Part shown: in pieces, positions 34,819 to 42,584 of the stretch
Numbering within the stretch: position 1 is the stretch's first letter
Layout: every line of letters starts with the position of its first letter
From: an uncultured Rhizobiaceae group bacterium
Lineage (GTDB): Bacteria; Pseudomonadota; Alphaproteobacteria; Rhizobiales; Rhizobiaceae
DNA length: 64,000 nt
Direction of reading: 5' to 3'
NCBI GenBank assembly: GCA_937958815.1
Contig: CALGMR010000013.1
Location: forward strand, 124,001 to 188,000
Notes under the pieces: model-generated
The model's database searches: none
Seen by the model: the letters and a program-made list of their open reading frames with translations, nothing else
What the model was told of the DNA's origin: nothing
Translations under genes and position numbers: made by a program

Positions 34819-36030
34819 ATGCCGACTGCTGAGGTTTGCTGCAAGCAAGGGATCAGCACCGCGTCGTTTTACAAATACAAAGCGAAGTTTGGCGGGGTGG
34901 AGGTTTCCGCTCTCAGCGATGCGGGCATCGCCTGCCGGCAGTGGATGCGCGCAAGCTTAAGGCTCTTGAGGACGAGAACGCGAAGCTGAAGAAGCTGTTG
35001 GCGGAGCAGATGCTCGACAATGCAATGCTGAGGGATGTGAACTCAAAAAAGTAGTAACGCCCGCCGCAAGAAGGCAAGCCGTGGATCACCTGCGCCGAGA
35101 GCATGGAGTGAGCTAGCCACTGCCCGGTAGGTGATGCGCAGTCTTACCGAGAGGGGGACGGGCGTGTAACGTGCTTCAGATTGATCGATTTAGCATGCGC
35201 TACACAAGCGCTCGCCCTCACGATACCGATTTGCGTGAGGCCATTAAGAAGGTGGCTGCCGAACGCTGTCGCTTTCACTGCCCGGCAGACGTTTGCTTGC
35301 AAACGCCGAGAGGGGACTGCAGGCGTATTCACGTGATTCTTGAGCGTCAGGGAATCTTCATGAACCATAAGAAGCTACGGCGGCTGTATCGCGAAGAGAA
35401 GCTGGAAGTGCGCAAGCGTGGTGGTCGCAAGCGAGCCTTGGGCACACGCAGGCCCATGGTTCTGCCCAGCAGAGCCAATGAACGTTGGAGCCTGGACTTT
35501 ATATCGGACGCATTTACAGACGGTCGCCGGTTCAGGGTTCTGGCTGTTGTTGATGACTTCAGCCGTCAATGCTTAGCGCTTGTCGCTGACACATCGCTTT
35601 CAGGGCTGCGCATGACAAGGGAGTTGGACACCATCATCACTCGACGTGGAAAACCCCATACAATTGTCAGCGATAACGGCACAGAGATGACCAGCATGGC
35701 TGTTTTGAATTGGTGTTAGGAAACAGGCGTGGAGTGGCATTGCATTGCGCCTGGCAAACCCCTCTCTCGGCATTTGCTGCGCAACTGCCTGTCGAGCAAT
35801 GATGCAGAACGGCTTCGTTCAAAGCTTTAATGGCAGCTTCAGGGATGAGTGCTTGAACGAGACGTTATTCTTATCGCTGCCACATGCGCGCAACCAAATC
35901 ATTAGATGGAAGGAAGGCTGCAACGCAGAAAGACCACACTCATCGCTGGGTAATATCATGCCCAACGAATTCGCCATGAAAATGGCATTGCAAAACAAAG
36001 GCGGCATAAGGCCAAAAACAAACCGACGAA
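34819..36030 (+). pseudogene. Decayed IS3-family (IS407-like) transposase orfAB
   Basis: OrfA remnants in two frames (CCKQGISTASFYKYKAKFGG / KLKALEDENAKLKKLLAEQMLDNAMLRDV); OrfB rve domain SLDFISDAFTDGRRFRVLAVVDDFSRQCLALVAD interrupted by TAG at 35717 and a 40-nt insertion at about 35762-35801 before [20 protein letters not shown]. Confidence 0.85.
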
Positions 36031-36079
36031 TTCTCCAAATGACCGGAGGGAAGTCGGGTCTCACGTCATTCCCACTAGT

Positions 36080-37060
36080 TTGTTCCGTGTTGTTGATGAT
36101 TTTTTGGAATCTTTGTACGAGAATTTGGTTGTAGGCGATACCATCAGATACAAAGGGGAGGTCATTAATTCTAGAGATCTTGTTGAGCAAAATGGAGTTT
36201 ACTACGCAGTAATCGATGGTGTTCGTACGCCAGTAGGTATTACGGAGACGCAGGCCTACAAGGCTTATACGGCTATGAAAATTGCGGTCGGTCTTGAGCT
36301 TATGCTGGCAGCTAATCCTGAATTGTTGGAAATTCCTTGGGTGAAAACCAATATTGGACGCCTCGAAAGTCTGGCTCTAAAAGACTATTGTTTTCTTGCG
36401 GGAACACCCATTTCAATGTGGGATGGAGAGCCAAAGGCGATTGAAGATGTTTGTATCGGTGATGTCGTCGTTTCTTATGATGATCAAGGTCGATTGCGAC
36501 CAGGTAAAGTCACTGACACGATACGTAACCGTAAGAAGCTGATATTGGATTTTCACGGCTTAATGGTTACACCTGGGCACGTTGTGTTGTGCGCAGATGG
36601 AGCGAACGCGGGGCTGCGTGTGCCGATGATTGATGTTCTGAAATCGGATAGTGCGCTTGTCAGAGAAGATGGAAGTCTGGTCCGTGCTGCAACTGGAGAA
36701 CCAGTTGGTTCCATTGCAGATGAATTTGTTAAATGCGTTTTTGTGCGCTTGAGCGACCCGCATAGTAAAAGTTCTTTTTATGAGGGTGAAATGCGAGTTG
36801 GAACGCGCTTGTTAAAGTCGGATGGTTCTTGTGTGTCCGTTCTCGATTGCATTCGATCTGAAGGAATGGAGTTTGATGAAGAAACGGGACTTGTAGCCAA
36901 GGATTGTGAAGAGCCACACCGGTTGTTGTATTATGGAGAACAACCAAGACCAGAAGCTTATGTTTTGTCCCGCAGTGGCATATCGATGGAGCAAATCCAG
37001 AATGAGGGGGAGTGGGAGCAAGTTGGCACTCTGTCTCATTCGACTAGCACAATTCAGTGA
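36080..37060 (+). CDS. Hint-domain protein fragment (C-terminal part of a probable large exoprotein)
   Basis: CFLAGTPISMWDGEPKAIEDVCIGDVVVSYDDQGRLRPGKVTDT...MVTPGHVVLCADG: Hint fold; ORF begins at the edge of the IS remnant, so N-terminus is probably missing. Confidence 0.75.
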   Translation: MFRVVDDFLESLYENLVVGDTIRYKGEVINSRDLVEQNGVYYAVIDGVRTPVGITETQAYKAYTAMKIAVGLELMLAANPELLEIPWVKTNIGRLESLALKDYCFLAGTPISMWDGEPKAIEDVCIGDVVVSYDDQGRLRPGKVTDTIRNRKKLILDFHGLMVTPGHVVLCADGANAGLRVPMIDVLKSDSALVREDGSLVRAATGEPVGSIADEFVKCVFVRLSDPHSKSSFYEGEMRVGTRLLKSDGSCVSVLDCIRSEGMEFDEETGLVAKDCEEPHRLLYYGEQPRPEAYVLSRSGISMEQIQNEGEWEQVGTLSHSTSTIQ

Positions 37061-37479
37061 CTAGCTCATGGTGATGTTTTGCTAGCTTCAAAAGGTGATG
37101 TTGTCCTAATTCTTGTGAGATTATCAAACTGAATTGTTGTTGTGTTAGGTCTCTTGGCACAGCCTGCATCGAAGAGTTAGGGTTACTATAAAAGCATCAG
37201 GTCCAAAGTCTGCTGGCTTGGTAGATGTCCTTGGGTCATTTACCCATCGCGTTATTGCAAATGAATCTGGCGTTAGTTCCAATCTGTTATCGGTCGAATT
37301 GGTTTCCTAAGGCGCGTGTTCAACACTTTTCAGGTATTTTTGTATTCTGATATTTCTGTTTGCTAAAACAGATTTTCGATATTTGTAATAAGTGTCAACT
37401 AAATCTTCGTTCTGGAAAATGTCCAAATAATACATATGCCCACTGAGATCGTTTATGAGATAACCGTTTACAGACCCGT

Positions 37480-38052
37480 TCAGCTATTCAGTTTTGGCTT
37501 GTTGTGAGCAAGCAAAGCTTTGATTTTCAAGTATTTTTTTTGACCCATTATTTTGCATGAGAGTGCAAAAATTGGAAAGGTTGATTTTGTAACATACCCA
37601 TATTTTTCAGCATCATGTATAATACTTTTTTCTTGAGCATCATCACTGTTTGTGGGCCTGTAAAAATTAGCGAAGTTAGCGCTCAAACGTCGCAAATACA
37701 GTCTGAGCTCAAAACGTCGGTGGCGCTCTGATCGCTCTTTATCCATTTCTTGAAACGGTCCATATTTTTCTTGCCAGACTGGATCTGACGTGAATTCGCA
37801 AGTTTCGAACACCCAAGCTATTTGACGAACGCCATCCGCTGGTGTTCGAACTATGAAGTCAAGTTGGTCGAAATCGCCCGCTCCAGCCTTCATCGCGCTG
37901 ACTAATTGTTTAACCGATATACTTTTCCCATTCAGTGATCTGATTGATTGATTGTGAATTGTGTTTTGCTTTGCGATAACCGAGTTCGAAAAAAGAAAAC
38001 AGTTCGAAGCCAATAATCCAATTAGTAGTATTGATCTCGGTAGGTGCATCAT
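37480..38052 (-). CDS. Exported hypothetical protein
   Basis: 190 aa with N-terminal hydrophobic signal (SILLIGLLASNCFLFSNSVIA); no family recognised. Confidence 0.5.
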   Translation of the reverse strand: MMHLPRSILLIGLLASNCFLFSNSVIAKQNTIHNQSIRSLNGKSISVKQLVSAMKAGAGDFDQLDFIVRTPADGVRQIAWVFETCEFTSDPVWQEKYGPFQEMDKERSERHRRFELRLYLRRLSANFANFYRPTNSDDAQEKSIIHDAEKYGYVTKSTFPIFALSCKIMGQKKYLKIKALLAHNKPKLNS

Positions 38053-38316
38053 TCATCCCGCAAAGTGGGAGTTGGAGGTTTGCTTTTGGAGCCATTCCTC
38101 TAGATTTTCGCATTTTTTATCAAGCTTCAGATTGTGATCAGTCCAAATGAATGGTTGGCAAACGATCAGGCGATTGTAAAATTCTCACTATCAGATTCTT
38201 TGATCTATGTGTGTTTAAAAATATATTATCGGGCCAGGTACTTGACGTGGCGAATGTTGGTTGTGTTAAGTAATTGACAAAAGATTATTTAAATATACGA
38301 TTTTGAGGGGCAATCA

Positions 38317-38775
38317 GTGGCTAATAAGGCGCAGGGAAGTGGCGCATCGCCTAAGGGCGACGGTGAGAAGAGGGCTGATGTCAATCGTTTGACTGCAACT
38401 GGCCATGCGATTTGGCTTATGAGTCGTTCCCCTATGCACAAGCATCTCATGATCTCGGATACTGAATGGTTGTAACGCCCCCCCATTTTTCTCAACCAGT
38501 TTAGACTTTGGCAAAATAATGCAGCTCCAATGGGGGTTGCTTCATGGGCATTTTTTGGTGAGGAGCAAGAAGAGCGTATTGTGAAGCAAGGTATTCGGCG
38601 CGTAATGCCTACTGATTGGAAGAGCGGAGAGACTCTTTGGCTTATAGATTTTGTTGCTCCAATGGGTGGGCAGGAAGAGATGTTGAAAGAGTTGCGTGAA
38701 AAAACACTTGCTGGTCAGAAAATGAAAATGCTCAAGCCAAGTCCGGATGGCAGTGTGGGGGTGGTGGAGTGCTGA
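38317..38775 (+). pseudogene. RTX toxin-activating lysine-acyltransferase (HlyC/RtxC-type) interrupted by in-frame stop
   Basis: GTG start after GAGGGGC; TATGHAIWLMSRSPMHKHLMISDTEWL-*-RPPIFLNQFRLWQNNAAPMGVASWAFFGEEQEERI...DWKSGETLWLIDFVAPMGGQEEMLKELREK; TAA at 38473-38475; both halves in one frame. Confidence 0.85.
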
Positions 38776-39575
38776 TCTGCACCGGAAAGCCTGCTCGTTG
38801 GGCGATGTTATTGACCAGTCTTCTTATTCCTAGACTGGCTATCGCCAGCGAGGTTTGTCCAGTCGATGTTGAAACGCTCTCAAAAGGAAGTAAAGATTTT
38901 TTATTTTTGACGCGTAGTTCATTGAAGCGGGCGCGGGTGCATCCAAGCGAGAAATTTAGAACTCCTAAAGACGGTTACTCAAACTGGTTGAGGGCTGGTG
39001 TGAGGCCGAGTGTCAATTTGGACTTAGGGGCCGCAAATATAATGTTCAATCAATATTTGGGCGTCATACACAGGGGCCCTCGTCTTGTTTTCCGAGAAAT
39101 TGGGAGTGATAGGTATCCCAAGCAGTTCGATGATAGCGTGCAAGAAAAATCACGTCCTTTTCAAAACATGTTGGTGACGGACTTCAAAGAGCAATTCAAA
39201 ATTCCTGGCGGTTCTAAAGCGAATTTGGAGGCAATTTACGCCAGCTCTGAATGCAAAATCAGTCAATCCCGAAACGGGTCCAAAATAGGTTTTACATTGG
39301 TGCGTACCAAATTGTCCGCAGCCAATGATTGCACATTCAAGGGCTCCCTTGCACATTTCGGTATTTCCAATGTGAGTGGCATTAGGGAATTTGTTCGATC
39401 AAGCTCCAAATCCGGTAATTTTGGCTTTAGGGAAGGCCATTTATTCATTTCATTTTTGCAAAGAATGTATGGGTTTGGCCCAATAGATCCAGTCGATATT
39501 TCTGGAACAGAATGTCAATTGATGCAGAGTTTGGTGAATTACGAGAAGCTGGTCGGAGAGCTAAATGCCGACTAA
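38769..39575 (+). CDS. Exported hypothetical protein, overlaps 3' end of the acyltransferase gene
   Basis: 268 aa, signal-like N-terminus (WAMLLTSLLIPRLAIASEVC); overlap with upstream stop suggests operon. Confidence 0.6.
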   Translation: MLICTGKPARWAMLLTSLLIPRLAIASEVCPVDVETLSKGSKDFLFLTRSSLKRARVHPSEKFRTPKDGYSNWLRAGVRPSVNLDLGAANIMFNQYLGVIHRGPRLVFREIGSDRYPKQFDDSVQEKSRPFQNMLVTDFKEQFKIPGGSKANLEAIYASSECKISQSRNGSKIGFTLVRTKLSAANDCTFKGSLAHFGISNVSGIREFVRSSSKSGNFGFREGHLFISFLQRMYGFGPIDPVDISGTECQLMQSLVNYEKLVGELNAD

Positions 39576-39646
39576 TCTTGAGCAAGCCAGAGCGGAAGTC
39601 GAAAGCCTATTCGCTTCAAACCCAAGTTTGGTTCTGGACCCCTCTA
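39565..39646 (+). pseudogene. 5' end of a gene truncated by IS insertion
   Basis: ATG at 39565 overlaps previous stop; MPTNLEQARAEVESLFASNPSLVLDPS then runs into the IS terminal repeat and stops. Confidence 0.6.
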
Positions 39647-39685
39647 TGAGCCACTCCCCAATTATTGGACAGTTTCCGAATTAAT

Positions 39686-40306
39686 TTAAGCTACTCTTCG
39701 CTCCTGCTGATCGGGTTTGATTGATTCAATTTTCTGCCAGTAGACCACGGCAGGTGGTTTTCCGCCAAGAGCGGAATGTGGGCGTCTTTGATTGTAGAAA
39801 TCGATCCACTTTTTGATCCCAGCTTTGGCCTGTGATCCCGTTTCCCAAGCATGCAAATAGACGCACTCGTATTTCATCGAGCGCCACAGCCGTTCGACAA
39901 AGATGTTGTCGAGGAACCGGCCCTTGCCGTCCATTGAGATGCGTATACCTGATTGACGCAGTCTGTCAGTCCAGACTAACGATGTGAATTGACTGCCCTG
40001 ATCCGTGTTCATGATTTCAGGCGGTTCGAATTTATGGATCGCTTCGTTCAGCGCATCAACGCAGAAGCTGGCCTCCAGAGTGTTGGAGATGCGCCAGGAC
40101 AGCACCTTACGTGTATGCCAATCTATAATGGCCACCAAATACAAGAACCCGCGCCGCATCGGCAAATAGGTGATGTCAGAACACCAGACCTGATTAGGCC
40201 GCTCAACTCGCAGCCCTCGCAAAAAATAGGGATAGATCTTGTGCCCCTTGGCGGCCTTGCTGGTGTTCGGTTTCTGGTAGATCGGCATGAGGCCCATCAA
40301 TCGCAT
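39686..40306 (-). pseudogene. IS3-family transposase OrfB (5' part separated by a premature TGA)
   Basis: rve/DDE domain VWCSDITYLPMRRGFLYLVAIIDWHTRKVLSWRISNT...; frame continues upstream as FFGVRQMA*HLRNEGHIVNEKRIRRLM with TGA at 40358-40360. Confidence 0.88.
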
Positions 40307-40545
40307 CAGGCGGCGGATGCGTTTCTCATTGACAATGTGGCCTTCGTTGCGCAGATGTCAGGCCATCTGGCGAACACCAAAGAACGGCGTTTCCAGAAAT
40401 TGTTTATCGATCATACGCATCAAATTGAGGTTCAGTTCTGTCTCACCCTTCGGCTCGTAATAAAGCGAAGACCGGGAGATCGACAGCAGAGCGCATTGCC
40501 TCGCAACTTACAGATTTGGAAGGTTCGGCTCAATCATCTTACGCC

Positions 40546-40839
40546 TCACTTGCCGGTCCAGGGCTTGAGCCTTCGTTCCAAAAAATCATTGGCCACTGCC
40601 AACTCCCCGATCTTGGCATGCAAGTCTTTGACCTGATTCTCGTCGATCTCTGGCGCTTTTTTCCCACCGCGCTCAAACACGCCAGATGCGCCTTCAAGCA
40701 GTGCACGCTTCCATTGATGGATCATCGTAGGATGAACCTCGAACCGGCTGGCTACATCTGAAATCGTTTCCTCGCCTTTCAATGCTTCCAAAGCCACTTT
40801 GGCCTTAAAATCTGGGCGGTGTTGTTTCCGTTTCGACAT
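40546..40839 (-). CDS. IS3-family transposase OrfA
   Basis: MSKRKQHRPDFKAKVALEALKGEETISDVASRFEVHPTMIHQWKRALLEGASGVFERGGKKAPEIDENQVKDLHAKIGEL. Confidence 0.92.
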   Translation of the reverse strand: MSKRKQHRPDFKAKVALEALKGEETISDVASRFEVHPTMIHQWKRALLEGASGVFERGGKKAPEIDENQVKDLHAKIGELAVANDFLERRLKPWTGK

Positions 40840-41039
40840 TTTTGATCTCCTTCATCGTGAAGATCAGCAGACAACAATTCGTAGCTTAAGTCAGCGTTCA
40901 AATTTCGGGGAGTAGCTCACCAACGTGGGTACCCACAAAATCATGCGATTGTGTGGGTATCGAGGTGTATCTATGTTTAGAATAATCGCATAAGAACCCT
41001 TATAAAACAAGGCTTTTGAATAGCTATGTTTGGGATTGT

Positions 41040-41126
41040 TGGTGCCCAGAAGAGGACTCGAACCTCCACTTCCATAAGGAAACTAGCACCTGAAGCTAGC
41101 GCGTCTACCAGTTCCGCCATCTGGGC
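41040..41126 (-). tRNA. tRNA-Leu (anticodon CAG)
   Basis: Reverse complement GCCCAGATGGCGGAACTGGTAGACGCGCTAGCTTCAGGTGCTAG...GGTTCGAGTCCTCTTCTGGGCACCA; type II tRNA with encoded CCA. Confidence 0.96.
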
Positions 41127-41378
41127 ATCAGAAGGGGCTGCGTGGCGTGTCTAGGGGGCTGGTGGCCTGGTGTCAATCATTGCCTACATTCAGCGGCTCA
41201 AATTGGCAAAGACCCTGTTCTTAGCTCAGCCCATCAACGTCGCTTGGATAATTGGTCGCAAGAACAGCGGTTGTTTCTTGGCAATTTTGACCCGTTAGGG
41301 CTTTCCCTTGGTTTTCAATATGGATAGAACCTAGAAATTCTGTACCGCCAAACAAATTTGCGACTTTGGAGCCGAAAT

Positions 41379-42374
41379 ATGACCGTATCAAATCCCAACC
41401 AAACGGTTACTCTGCGCAGCGCTAAGCTGGTGACAGTGTTTGGTGGTTCCGGCTTTGTTGGGCGCCATGTGGTGCGTGCTTTGGCCAAACGCGGCTATCG
41501 TGTTCGCGTGGCGTGCCGTCGTCCGGATTTGGCAGGGCATTTGCAGCCATTGGGCAATGTCGGGCAAATTCACTGTGTGCAGGCAAATTTGCGCTACAGA
41601 TGGTCTATCGATCGTGCTGTTGAAGGTGCGGACTTTGTGATCAACCTTGTTGGCATTTTGGCCGAAGGTGGCAAGCAGAAATTTGACAGTCTGCAAGCGC
41701 GTGGTGCCGGATGGGTGGCGGAAGCGGCAACGGCGACTGGTGCGCAAATGTTGCAGATGTCTGCGATTGGTGCAGACAGTGAATCGGCTTCAAACTATGC
41801 GCGGACAAAGGCGCATGGCGAGCAATTGGTACGAGAAGCCGCTGCCGATGCAATTGTTGTGCGCCCCTCTATTGTTTTTGGACCTGAGGATGATTTTTTC
41901 AACCGCTTTGGAGCGATGGCGCGTATTTCACCTGTTTTGCCTCTGATTGGTGGCGGAAAAACAAAATTGCAGCCGGTTTATGTGGGTGACTTGGCGGAAG
42001 CTGTTGCGTTGGCAGTCGATGGCAAAGTTGCAGCGGGCACGGTTTTGGAATTGGGTGGGCCCGAACGCCTCAGTTTCCGCGCATGTTTGGAAAAAATGCT
42101 TGAGGTGATTGAACGCAAACGCGGTTTTGTCTCTTTGCCGTTTGGAATTGCCAAAGCCATGGGCGGAATTTTACAATTTGCCCCCGGTGCTCCAATCACT
42201 CCGGATCAAGTGGAGATGCTGAAAACAGATAATGTGGTTTCAGATTCTGCTGAAAGTGAAGGCCGTACACTTAACGGTTTGGGTATTACACCTCAGTCTA
42301 TCGGATCTGTTTTGCCGAACTACATGGTACGCTATCGTAAGCATGGCCAGTTTGAAGCAAATCGGGGTTTGTAA
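41379..42374 (+). CDS. Complex I NDUFA9-like NAD-dependent epimerase/dehydratase
   Basis: KLVTVFGGSGFVGRHVVRALAKRGYRVRVACRRPDLAGHLQPLGNVGQI. Confidence 0.9.
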   Translation: MTVSNPNQTVTLRSAKLVTVFGGSGFVGRHVVRALAKRGYRVRVACRRPDLAGHLQPLGNVGQIHCVQANLRYRWSIDRAVEGADFVINLVGILAEGGKQKFDSLQARGAGWVAEAATATGAQMLQMSAIGADSESASNYARTKAHGEQLVREAAADAIVVRPSIVFGPEDDFFNRFGAMARISPVLPLIGGGKTKLQPVYVGDLAEAVALAVDGKVAAGTVLELGGPERLSFRACLEKMLEVIERKRGFVSLPFGIAKAMGGILQFAPGAPITPDQVEMLKTDNVVSDSAESEGRTLNGLGITPQSIGSVLPNYMVRYRKHGQFEANRGL

Positions 42375-42584
42375 ATGCGTTTTTGATCGATGGGTATGGT
42401 CTCATAATTATCACACCCGCAAAAATGTGATCGGCAAGGTGGTTGCTTTACGTTACGTAAACGTGCTTACTTTTTTTGGATTTATGTGCCCGTCTTAATA
42501 TCATAGCAATTGATATATAGCAGTCTCGCTGCGGTCGGTTACAAAAAATGTGACACTTGTTCTATTTTGAGATGGTTCTTGTTA

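Larger units (their letters stand above)
39647..40920 (-). mobile_element. IS3-family insertion sequence (about 1274 bp) with terminal inverted repeats
   Basis: Left end TGAGCCACTCCCC, right end (reverse complement) TGAGCTACTCCCC; encloses orfA and orfB. Confidence 0.9.

Noticed and set aside
40925-40970. GTGGGTACCCAC palindrome and repeated TGTGGGTA beyond the second IS as a CRISPR or attachment-site repeat
   Set aside because: Only a 12-bp palindrome with one partial repeat; no array, no duplicate of the tRNA 3' end found nearby.
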